Source: an uncultured Clostridia bacterium
Lineage (GTDB): Bacteria; Bacillota; Clostridia; UBA1381
Length of the DNA stretch: 5,218 bases
NCBI GenBank assembly: GCA_934454215.1
Contig: CAKSGG010000202.1
Span: forward strand, 1-5,218
Direction of reading: 5' to 3'
Positions 1 to 5,132 of this stretch are shown in pieces (within the stretch, counting starts at the first letter, position 1; every line of letters begins with the position of its first letter). Below the pieces are notes generated by a model. That model was not told where the DNA came from and did no database searches. It was given only the letters and a program-made list of their open reading frames with translations. The translations under genes and the position numbers were made by a program.

Positions 1-119
1 TTGGCACTTCCCGCATTTTCAGTTTTGCTGTCAAGCTTGTTATTGCTTGCCTTTTCAAGATAACCGACCTCATTTTCCGCTATGAATATAACCTTGTCTA
101 TTGCCTCTTTCTTTGTCAT
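1..119 (-). CDS. Second CHAP-type lysin, N-terminal part only
   Basis: The gene starts at ATG 117-119, overlaps the peptidase stop by four bases, and runs off the left edge after 39 codons. Its residues match the N-terminus of the complete lysin at 36 of 39 positions (differences at 8, 12 and 38). The visible part precedes the catalytic residues, so the CHAP assignment rests on this paralogy. GGAGGA (126-131) lies six bases before the ATG, exactly as in the other copy. What follows at the C-terminus, SLH-like or otherwise, cannot be seen. Confidence 0.85.
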   Translation of the reverse strand, partial: MTKKEAIDKVIFIAENEVGYLEKASNNKLDSKTENAGSA

Positions 120-131
120 GATTTGTCCTCC
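1..131 (-). repeat. Lysin 5'-end direct repeat, copy B
   Basis: This segment aligns without gaps to 4646-4776 with about 11 differences in 131 bases. It covers the first 39 codons of the second lysin and its ribosome binding site. Similarity stops abruptly just upstream of GGAGGA, at position 131. The other end lies outside the window. Confidence 0.85.
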
Positions 132-1021
132 AATCTTTCCAAACGGCTTTCAAGCATTTCAAATTCCGCCTGATGTATTTTATCCTGTCTCTTTAATATC
201 CTGTCAAACAATGCACATACTTCCGCACGGGTCATTGTACTGTTCGGGCAAAACTCCGTGTCACTTCTTCCGTTTATATACCCTTGCAAATACATATTTT
301 TTACTGACTTGTAATACCAGTCATTCTCATTTACATCACTAAATGGGATTTGTATTTTTTCATTGAACAGGATATATACATAATCTATCTTTGAAAGAGG
401 GATTGAAACACGTCCGTTATCTCCGTATCCCTTGCCCCATGAATTTTGTATACGTACATACGGTTCGTTATTTTTTGTTTCAAACCCGTATATTAATATA
501 CAGTGGCTTGGTCCGAACCCTTTTTTGCTTATCGCAAGCAGGGGCATTTGATAATTCAGCAATGCAAGCTTTATATTTTCAAACTTATCGCTTTCATTGC
601 TCCAGCGTATCTCGCAATAGCCGTTTAATTTTGAGCTTTCAGCAAAACTGTCCCACTGCGGATGTGCTTCCACTATCTGCTTTACTTCCGGCATTTCCGT
701 AAGCTGAGGAAATATCTCATACGGAATACTGCCGTAATTAAGCATTGACTTCAATGCGCTTTCCACAAGCATACCGGGGTTTGTTGAATCGCTGTTTCTA
801 TGCTTGCCGTATATGTATGAGATTGAATACTTATCGTCATTCATTAACGACAGTATTTCCGAAATAACGCAGGCAACACAGCACTGATAATTCTTTTGGT
901 CAACCACTTCGGGTAAATTGCTTAATATGTATTCCGTAAAGCTTGATGCGTCTTGAATCGGCAGCGACTTTTTCAGTACGTCAAAATCATATGTACGCAG
1001 GCTTTTTATTGAATTAATCAT
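116..1021 (-). CDS. Papain-family (C1) cysteine peptidase with C-terminal SLH domain
   Basis: This 301-residue protein combines a compact papain-like domain (about residues 30-222) with one SLH domain (about 227-278) and a short coiled coil (281-299). The full papain tetrad is visible: Q42 and C48 in VDQKNYQCCVACV, H173 in GPSHCILIYGFE and N193 in QNSWGKGYGDNGR. There is no inhibitory propeptide and no signal peptide. The SLH domain is close to consensus: FSDVNENDWYY, GYINGRSDTEF, then PNSTMTRAEV with an intact TRAE. SLH domains bind secondary cell-wall polymers, so the enzyme should be held at the envelope once outside. It overlaps the holin stop and the second lysin start by four bases each (ATGA), with AGAGGG at 1028-1033 as its ribosome binding site, so it is embedded in the lysis cassette. 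A role in degrading surface or S-layer proteins at lysis is inference; attack on peptidoglycan cross-links is an alternative. Confidence 0.85.
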   Translation of the reverse strand: MINSIKSLRTYDFDVLKKSLPIQDASSFTEYILSNLPEVVDQKNYQCCVACVISEILSLMNDDKYSISYIYGKHRNSDSTNPGMLVESALKSMLNYGSIPYEIFPQLTEMPEVKQIVEAHPQWDSFAESSKLNGYCEIRWSNESDKFENIKLALLNYQMPLLAISKKGFGPSHCILIYGFETKNNEPYVRIQNSWGKGYGDNGRVSIPLSKIDYVYILFNEKIQIPFSDVNENDWYYKSVKNMYLQGYINGRSDTEFCPNSTMTRAEVCALFDRILKRQDKIHQAEFEMLESRLERLEDKS

Positions 1022-1263
1022 TGTTTACCCTCTTTCATATTGTGCATTACATTATCCGCCTCGATTGCAGCTTTTGTAAAGCTGTTATTTTTCCACCATG
1101 CGGCTATCGACGCTATTACCGTAAATCCCGTTGTAATCAGTGTATTCACTGTATCGTCAGAGATATTTATTATGTTATATCCCAATACCGTCAGTATCTG
1201 ATTTGTCAATGCCAGTACAAGGCATACCGTTCTTGCCGCTGTTCCCGGTGTAATGTTCTTCAT
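1018..1263 (-). CDS. Phage holin, phi-LC3 family
   Basis: This 81-residue protein matches the phi-LC3 holin pattern throughout. An ARTVCLVLALTNQILTVLG membrane segment lies near residues 9-28, followed by a loop with DDTVNTLITTGF, a second membrane segment through VIASIAAWWKNNSFTK (about 46-60), and a charged tail. Holins of this family form lesions in the cytoplasmic membrane at the end of infection and let lysins without signal peptides reach the wall. The start chosen is ATG at 1263: GGGAGGA lies seven bases upstream, whereas the in-frame ATG at 1278 would put that site inside the coding sequence. The upstream gene stops two bases before the ATG. The TGA stop overlaps the peptidase start (ATGA), so translation of the two is probably coupled. 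Confidence 0.93.
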   Translation of the reverse strand: MKNITPGTAARTVCLVLALTNQILTVLGYNIINISDDTVNTLITTGFTVIASIAAWWKNNSFTKAAIEADNVMHNMKEGKQ

Positions 1264-1264
1264 G

Positions 1265-1495
1265 TTAATTCCTCCCATTCTCTAAATCCTCAATTCTGTG
1301 ATTTGCAACTTTTATTTGTTCGTCAACTACGCCCTGATGTTCTTCAAGTCTGTATGTGCGCTCAATAAGGTTATTATGCTTTTCCACTTTCTTTTCAAGC
1401 TGTTCGATTCTGTACATTGTCTTACTTGTTGAAAAATAGCCTGCAATAAGCGAACCCAACAAACTGCACACTGCGACTATTACGGCATTATTCAT
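1265..1495 (-). CDS. Holin-associated membrane/coiled-coil protein (XhlA-like)
   Basis: This 76-residue protein has one N-terminal membrane segment (about residues 3-21, NAVIVAVCSLLGSLIAGYF) followed by a coiled coil with YRIEQLEKKVEKHN and a closing KVANHRIEDLEN. Similar small proteins lie just upstream of phi-LC3-type holins in many phages of Gram-positive hosts and are usually labelled XhlA-like or hypothetical. It probably sits in the cytoplasmic membrane with the coiled coil in the cytoplasm and assists or regulates the holin. Its layout is the mirror image of the protein at 4776-5117, which has the coiled coil first. Its start overlaps the upstream stop by eight bases (ATGAATAA), and GGAGGTGA lies six bases before its ATG. 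Its final codons contain the GGGAGGA site of the holin. The holin-helper role is inferred from context. Confidence 0.8.
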   Translation of the reverse strand: MNNAVIVAVCSLLGSLIAGYFSTSKTMYRIEQLEKKVEKHNNLIERTYRLEEHQGVVDEQIKVANHRIEDLENGRN

Positions 1496-1679
1496 TCTCT
1501 GTCACCTCCGTGACAGGTGTATTTTTAACATTGATAAGTTCTTGTAATTCCGATAAATCATCTTCCGTTAAAACTCCTTTTTCATAGTAGCCGTTGGCAT
1601 TTAATATTACACGGTAATCCGCCATTTTACCTACTGCGTTTCTGAATCCCTGCATTAAAAATTCTTTGTAGTTAAACAT
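1488..1679 (-). CDS. Small phage protein between fibre and holin module, function unknown
   Basis: This 63-residue protein starts MFNYKEFLMQGFRNAVGKM and contains GYYEKGVLTEDDLSELQELI near residues 31-50. It has no membrane segment or signal peptide and ends in an acidic tail. Its place right after a tail fibre and before the holin genes matches that of small XkdX-type proteins, and the YYxKGxxTEDDL stretch is loosely reminiscent of them, but I do not claim membership. Translation looks coupled: its ATG shares one base with the fibre stop (TAATG), with GGGAGGA at 1688-1694 upstream. The stop overlaps the next gene by eight bases. Confidence 0.75.
   Translation of the reverse strand: MFNYKEFLMQGFRNAVGKMADYRVILNANGYYEKGVLTEDDLSELQELINVKNTPVTEVTENE
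1500..1515 (-). promoter_or_regulatory. Hairpin presenting the ribosome binding site of the next gene in its loop
   Basis: On the minus strand TGTCAC and GTGACA make a perfect six-base stem around the tetraloop GGAG. The strong Shine-Dalgarno sequence GGAGGTGA (1502-1509) of the 76-residue gene lies in the loop and the 3' arm, six bases before its ATG. An alternative pairing of CACCT (1515-1519) with AGGTG (1503-1507) would bury most of the same site. The structure could tune translation at the start of lysis module B. Confidence 0.45.
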
Positions 1680-3160
1680 TATACATTTCCTCCCTGTGAT
1701 AATATTGCATTTCTTAATTCTTCAAGAACCTTGTTTATATCCTGATAATACGAGACTTCAAGCTTTGACGGTGAAACCTCCGTTTGACAGGTTATGTTAT
1801 TTACTCCGTCAAACAATGTGATATTGCCGTTTACAGTTATATCCGTTTCGCCGTTTCTCTTTTTTGAGGCAAGGTCGATATACTCGCTGTCCGATAACGG
1901 CGTATCAAGTATTGCCGCTGCCGTATGCTCCAGATACGGTTCGTATTCGGTGGCTGTGTCTCCCTGTTCAATCTGAACATTCTTTATTTTTATATTCAGA
2001 TTGGTATAATCTCCCTTAACACCCATGGCTTGTATTAAAGGTACAATATCCGATTCAGTACTGACTTCAAACGTATATGAAAATCTTTCCCATGTTCTGT
2101 AATTACTTACGGTAAACGTTTTGTTTTTATATGAGCTGTCGGAAAGGTTTTTATAACCCAGTACAACATTTTTATTTCCCGAATCTTTATCTGCCATAAA
2201 GTCTGCGGAAATCGTATATGTTCCGGGCGGGAATTTGATTTTTGAATCATACCAGTATGCGCTGTTGCCGTACAGGCCGATATTTGACGTAATAATATTA
2301 TCGGTTTTGGTAAAGTAGCCATTCATATTTGTACTGTAATTACCTGCAACAAACTTCGTTATTTTAGAAATATCAAACATATTCTTTCCCGTAATTTTAA
2401 TCGGGATTTCATACTTTCCGTTATTCAAATCACCGATACCGTCGCCATACACACACATTTTCAACGGCTGTTCGTCCGCAAGTGCGTCTGTTATTGCTAT
2501 CGGATTGCCCGACAGTGTTTTTTGCGGGAAGGCTTTGAGCTTGTCCGCTTTCTTTGCGATGTCTGTTTTTATGTTCGTATCATCATAATTATTCAGTTCC
2601 GCAAGCTTGTTTTTTTCTTCCGTTGTGTAATCGTTTTCGGATAAGCCTTTGCCCTCAATTTTATCAACTTTTCCTTCACGGATAACATCAATTACCGTTG
2701 ACATAGGAGCTATAGTTTTCACCCATTTTTTGTCCTCATCAGTATAATCATTGCTTGAAAGTCCTTTGCCCGATACCTTGTCGACCTTGCCGAGCAGTTT
2801 ATTTTGTATATTAGAATTTACATCATTTACAGCATTTGAAATATTGCTTGAAATGTTCTTCACCTGTTCTTTTTCTCCGTCCGTGTAATTGTTATCTGTA
2901 TGCACATATTCATTGTCATGTACTACATCAGACGGCAGAACATAGTTGTTTGCATTTTCTTCAATGCCCGATAATTTTTCTTTTTCCTCATCTGTGTAAT
3001 CGTTTTCGGATAAGCCTTTGCCCTGCACCTTATCGACTTTTGTATTTGATAATCTTGTTGAGATTTCATCAACTTCCGTTTTATCTGCTTTATCTGCCAA
3101 TTCACTTCTTGCCTTTGCATCACATATTGGATTGCCATATATTGATTTTATATCAGCCAT
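1679..3160 (-). CDS. Phage tail fibre with GKGLS-DYT repeats and jelly-roll-like C-terminal region
   Basis: This 493-residue protein is a probable receptor-binding fibre. The N-terminus (MADIKSIYGNPICDAKAR) is of a type common in fibres of Gram-positive phages and is followed by a short coiled coil. Three clear stalk repeats, KVDKVxGKGLSxNDYTxEEKxKL, lie at residues 41-63, 125-147 and 164-186, with a decayed unit at 85-100 (HTDNNYTDGEKEQV). Residues about 258-409 resemble a carbohydrate-binding jelly roll: GKNMFDIS at the start, PPGTYTISADF in the middle, and VQIEQGDTATEYEPY at the end, a closing motif often seen in such domains. A tail from 410 to 493 follows. The start is ATG at 3160: GGAG at 3169-3172 is eight bases away, while ATG at 3166 is only two bases away and an upstream TTG overlaps the ribosome binding site itself. 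It overlaps the upstream gene by eight bases and the next gene by one. Sugar binding is inferred. Confidence 0.85.
   Translation of the reverse strand: MADIKSIYGNPICDAKARSELADKADKTEVDEISTRLSNTKVDKVQGKGLSENDYTDEEKEKLSGIEENANNYVLPSDVVHDNEYVHTDNNYTDGEKEQVKNISSNISNAVNDVNSNIQNKLLGKVDKVSGKGLSSNDYTDEDKKWVKTIAPMSTVIDVIREGKVDKIEGKGLSENDYTTEEKNKLAELNNYDDTNIKTDIAKKADKLKAFPQKTLSGNPIAITDALADEQPLKMCVYGDGIGDLNNGKYEIPIKITGKNMFDISKITKFVAGNYSTNMNGYFTKTDNIITSNIGLYGNSAYWYDSKIKFPPGTYTISADFMADKDSGNKNVVLGYKNLSDSSYKNKTFTVSNYRTWERFSYTFEVSTESDIVPLIQAMGVKGDYTNLNIKIKNVQIEQGDTATEYEPYLEHTAAAILDTPLSDSEYIDLASKKRNGETDITVNGNITLFDGVNNITCQTEVSPSKLEVSYYQDINKVLEELRNAILSQGGNV
2624..2655 (-). repeat. Direct repeat copy 2 in the fibre gene (32 bases)
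   Basis: This is the second exact copy of the 32-base unit at 2993-3024 and encodes the core of the last stalk repeat. Identity at base level, including silent positions, while the intervening repeat has diverged, suggests recent duplication or gene conversion. Confidence 0.85.
2993..3024 (-). repeat. Direct repeat copy 1 in the fibre gene (32 bases)
   Basis: These 32 bases are identical to 2624-2655 and encode the GKGLSENDYT core of stalk repeat 1. The copies are 369 bases (123 codons) apart, so recombination between them would be in frame and would shorten the stalk. Repeat 3 between them encodes a similar peptide but with many base differences. Confidence 0.85.
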
Positions 3161-3713
3161 TGTCATCACTCCTTTCAAATTTCAATCTAAAATCGCCGTT
3201 TTCAGTTATTACAACAGGATTGTTTAACATATTAAATATTTCGTTGAATGTTTGATTTACATTGTCTTGAATATCATTTACTTTTTTGAGATATTCAACA
3301 AGTAAATCAGGGTCATTATTTTCAAATGTCGAAGTAGGGGAGTAATGATGTTTTATCGGAAAATTAACCTCGTTTGAATACATCACCATATTATCATCAT
3401 GAATGATTTCTATTTTTAAGATTATGATTTGTGGTTGAGAAGTATATAGTTTTGAAATATTAAAATTACTGATATATTTATCTTTATAAGCAGAATCAGA
3501 TAAAGTCAATTCAACAATGTTTCCGCCTAATATTTGATGATTCATATCTTGAACTATTATATGTAAAAGAACCGAACAATCAAGCAAATCATATTCTCTA
3601 TATTTTTGTGGGAGAATAATCGAAATATTGTCGGCATTATCTTCACCTATATAAGTTATGCCTCTTTTTAAAGTCAACAATTTATTTTCATGTAAGTTTA
3701 AAATATATCCCAT
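3153..3713 (-). CDS. Putative baseplate/tail-tip protein, BppU-like N-terminal domain
   Basis: This 186-residue protein is not firmly recognised. Residues 1-125 look like a beta-sandwich: ITYIGEDNADNISIILP resembles the start of the BppU/DUF2479 type of baseplate protein, followed by alternating hydrophobic strands and SNEVNFPIKHH. Residues about 133-165 (DLLVEYLKKVNDIQDNVNQTF) are helical with coiled-coil character, as expected for a trimerising connector. Its position just before a repeat-built tail fibre fits a role in attaching the fibre to the tail tip. The ATG is preceded by a perfect AAAGGAGGT five bases upstream, and the C-terminus overlaps the fibre start by eight bases (ATGGCTGA). 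At roughly 20-25% GC it is much more AT-rich than the fibre gene that follows, suggesting a different source. Coding status is secure; the function is inferred from pattern and context. Confidence 0.6.
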   Translation of the reverse strand: MGYILNLHENKLLTLKRGITYIGEDNADNISIILPQKYREYDLLDCSVLLHIIVQDMNHQILGGNIVELTLSDSAYKDKYISNFNISKLYTSQPQIIILKIEIIHDDNMVMYSNEVNFPIKHHYSPTSTFENNDPDLLVEYLKKVNDIQDNVNQTFNEIFNMLNNPVVITENGDFRLKFERSDDNG

Positions 3714-3730
3714 AATTACCTCCTTTCAGA

Positions 3731-3750
3731 GAGAGGTAAATACCCCTCTC
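3731..3750 (-). other. Intergenic hairpin between the CHAP lysin and the BppU-like gene
   Basis: GAGAGG and CCTCTC form a perfect six-base stem around an eight-base loop in the only real gap between genes in the window (40 bases). It lies after the lysin stop and just upstream of an AAAGGAGGT ribosome binding site. No U-run follows on either strand, so it is not a standard intrinsic terminator. It could be a weak attenuator, an mRNA stabiliser or an RNase processing site. Confidence 0.45.
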
Positions 3751-3752
3751 AT

Positions 3753-3780
3753 ATTATAGGTTAAACGCTTTACAAACCAA
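3753..3780 (-). promoter_or_regulatory. Possible internal promoter before the BppU-like gene
   Basis: A perfect TATAAT lies at 3753-3758, overlapping the TAA stop of the CHAP lysin. A weak -35-like TTGGTT lies at 3775-3780, 16 bases upstream, matching three of six consensus positions. Transcription would start near 3746, inside the small hairpin before the next gene. The surrounding DNA is AT-rich, so a chance -10 match is quite possible. Confidence 0.25.
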
Positions 3781-4764
3781 AGCCATGAAATTTTCAATTA
3801 ATACAATTCCTTCAAAATTATCACACCATGCTTCGGGTGTATTTATTACAGATTTATCGCATAAATAATTCAAATAGTTTCTGCCCCAATGGTCGTTTGG
3901 TGTATGTTCATATTTTGAAAGTTCATTACTTCCGTTATTGACAATTTTAGCGACCAATGCTAATAACTGTGCTTTTGTTATTGGCTTGTCAGGAGAACTA
4001 AGATAAATTTCTTTGTTTACAATAACACCCTTTCCGCAGAGCGAATAAACGTGTTGCTGTGACCAATGTTTCTTATTATCTGCTTCATCGCTGTACCATA
4101 CTCCACCGGTAAGTTTATCCAATACTGCAATAACTTGTGATTTTGATACTTTTGCTTTATAGTTTTTCCATATGCTAACATCAGAAATTACCTTCTTTTG
4201 AAACAATTTTTCAAAATACTCATCAGCCCAATAATCAGCATTATCATTAGATACCATATTCCAATCCACCGTAACAAATTTTGTCCCCGATAGATTGCTG
4301 TTGTAATAGCTTTTTTTGAATACTCCGCCTCCGTTGGCTATAATCGTATTTCCCCCGGAGGTGTTACCCTCTATCGTCTCAAAATAATCGCCGTTTACGT
4401 GCGTTACAATGCCCGTATGTACAAACGTCCCCTTACGCTTGAATATTACAATATCACCGCGTTTCGGATTTGAATTAAGAATAAATATGCTTTCCATTGA
4501 GGGACAATACACATACGGATAATGACGTAACAGCTGTGCTGTCTTTTCCTTGCCGAATGCCTGCACAAAACACCACGTGACAAAACACGCACACCACGGC
4601 TCACGCTGATACTCAGGCTTTATGTCACGCCAATATTTTGTATAATTGGCGTTTCCTGCGTTTTCGGTCTTGCTGTCAAGCTTGTTATTGCTTGCCTTTT
4701 CAAGATAACCAACCTCATTTTCCGCTATGGATATAACCTTGTTTATTGCCTCTTTCTTTGTCAT
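3754..4764 (-). CDS. CHAP-domain endolysin with three SLH-like C-terminal repeats
   Basis: This 336-residue protein is a likely peptidoglycan amidase or endopeptidase. The CHAP domain spans roughly residues 10-165. The catalytic cysteine is C58 in PWCACFVTW, the histidine is H116 in VHTGIV, and E132/N134 lie in IEGNTSGG; the KRGDIVIF strand before the histidine is typical of the fold. Residues 177-336 hold three units of about 43-45 residues: 177-219 (DYWADEYFEKLFQKKVI), 232-276 (KHWSQQHVYSLCGKGVI, then ITKAQ) and 291-335 (DHWGRNYLNYLCDKSVI). They keep the SLH pattern of an aromatic-led helix, G/S-V-I turn and second helix, but the TRAE motif is degenerate (SKSQ, TKAQ, LIEN). They probably target the enzyme to the wall. 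There is no signal peptide, so export would depend on a holin. The CHAP part is about 45-50% GC and the repeat part about 30%, implying domain swapping. An N-terminal paralogue begins at position 119. Confidence 0.9.
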   Translation of the reverse strand: MTKKEAINKVISIAENEVGYLEKASNNKLDSKTENAGNANYTKYWRDIKPEYQREPWCACFVTWCFVQAFGKEKTAQLLRHYPYVYCPSMESIFILNSNPKRGDIVIFKRKGTFVHTGIVTHVNGDYFETIEGNTSGGNTIIANGGGVFKKSYYNSNLSGTKFVTVDWNMVSNDNADYWADEYFEKLFQKKVISDVSIWKNYKAKVSKSQVIAVLDKLTGGVWYSDEADNKKHWSQQHVYSLCGKGVIVNKEIYLSSPDKPITKAQLLALVAKIVNNGSNELSKYEHTPNDHWGRNYLNYLCDKSVINTPEAWCDNFEGIVLIENFMALVCKAFNL

Positions 4765-4776
4765 AGTTTGTCCTCC
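4646..4776 (-). repeat. Lysin 5'-end direct repeat, copy A
   Basis: This is the counterpart of 1-131, offset by 4,645 bases and in the same orientation, inside the complete CHAP lysin and its ribosome binding site. It may continue further into the CHAP domain, but the other copy is cut off by the window edge. Confidence 0.85.
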
Positions 4777-4778
4777 TA
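4765..4778 (-). promoter_or_regulatory. Ribosome binding site that fixes the CHAP lysin start
   Basis: TAGGAGGACAAACT lies immediately before the ATG at 4762-4764. AGGAGGA (4771-4777) is six bases from that ATG and includes the last two bases of the upstream TAG. This favours the start at 4764 over an in-frame ATG at 4860, which lies deep inside the upstream gene and would add 32 unrelated residues. The second lysin copy uses the same site and start at 119. Confidence 0.85.
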
Positions 4779-5117
4779 CATTAATCCTATTTCTCTGCAT
4801 ACCAATGTAACAACGGCTGTTACGATAACTCCACCAACCGCCCATGCAAGCTTGTCCCAATTTTTAGCAGGTTTACTTTTGATTTCATTAATTTCCCCTT
4901 TTACTGAAACAACATCATTTTTTACAGAAGTAATATCACCGTTCATATTTTTCATTTGTTCACACATAACTTCAATATTGGTTGATATACGATTAATCAT
5001 GTCATATATTTTATCGTGATGATTGACTTTTTTCTCAATTTCAACCATTTTTGCACCCATGTTTTCTTGTGTGTTTTCCAATACTGCAAGTCTTGTTTCT
5101 ATATTAATTTCATTCAT
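4776..5117 (-). CDS. XhlA/holin-like protein: coiled coil plus C-terminal membrane segment
   Basis: This 113-residue protein has the layout of the haemolysin XhlA / holin-associated proteins found beside phage lysins. Residues 1-82 are charged and heptad-like (for example RLAVLENTQENMG and later EQMKNMNGDITSVKNDVVSVK), consistent with a long coiled coil. A PAKNWDKLAW linker leads to one hydrophobic segment at about 90-107 (LAWAVGGVIVTAVVTLVC) and a short basic tail. No signal peptide is seen. In such systems the protein sits in the cytoplasmic membrane and helps the holin or lysin; whether it forms holes itself cannot be told from sequence. The ATG follows a G-rich ribosome binding site, and the TAG stop forms part of the AGGAGGA site of the CHAP lysin. 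The coiled-coil portion is AT-rich (about 25% GC in 4861-5040), whereas the membrane portion is about 50% GC, suggesting recombination within the gene. Confidence 0.82.
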   Translation of the reverse strand: MNEINIETRLAVLENTQENMGAKMVEIEKKVNHHDKIYDMINRISTNIEVMCEQMKNMNGDITSVKNDVVSVKGEINEIKSKPAKNWDKLAWAVGGVIVTAVVTLVCREIGLM

Positions 5118-5132
5118 AAATGCCCCCCCTTA
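5115..5132 (-). promoter_or_regulatory. Ribosome binding site with a run of seven G, overlapping the upstream stop
   Basis: On the minus strand the sequence reads TAAGGGGGGGCATTTATG. The stop codon of the preceding gene supplies the AA of the Shine-Dalgarno sequence, and seven consecutive G (5123-5129) follow, with the ATG of the XhlA-like gene five bases further on. The run is unusually long for a ribosome binding site, and slippage in it would change the spacing. Confidence 0.7.

Noticed and set aside
391..702. Plus-strand open frame of 103 codons opposite the papain peptidase
   Set aside because: The minus strand encodes an intact catalytic tetrad there; the plus frame has no recognisable domain.
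1021..1368. Plus-strand open frame of 115 codons, cysteine-rich
   Set aside because: It is antisense to the well-supported holin and the gene before it; the cysteine richness is a by-product of the opposite strand's codons.
2603..3040. CRISPR-like array in the repeated region
   Set aside because: The repeats are in-frame peptide repeats of a fibre stalk with unequal spacing and divergence, not short uniform repeats with unique spacers.
3161..3178. Fibre starts at TTG 3178 or ATG 3166
   Set aside because: The TTG overlaps the ribosome binding site and ATG 3166 is only two bases from GGAG; ATG 3160 has an eight-base spacing.
2836..3255. Plus-strand open frame of 139 codons opposite the fibre gene
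   Set aside because: It lies antisense to the repeat-bearing fibre and BppU-like genes; its product is a leucine/histidine/cysteine-rich shadow with no convincing motif.
3731..3750. Intrinsic terminator after the CHAP lysin
   Set aside because: The hairpin is short and no U-run follows on either strand.
4765..4860. Longer N-terminus of the CHAP lysin starting at 4860
   Set aside because: The extra 32 codons lie in the XhlA-like membrane segment in another frame; a strong ribosome binding site at 4771-4777 serves the ATG at 4764, and the paralogue starts at the same residue.
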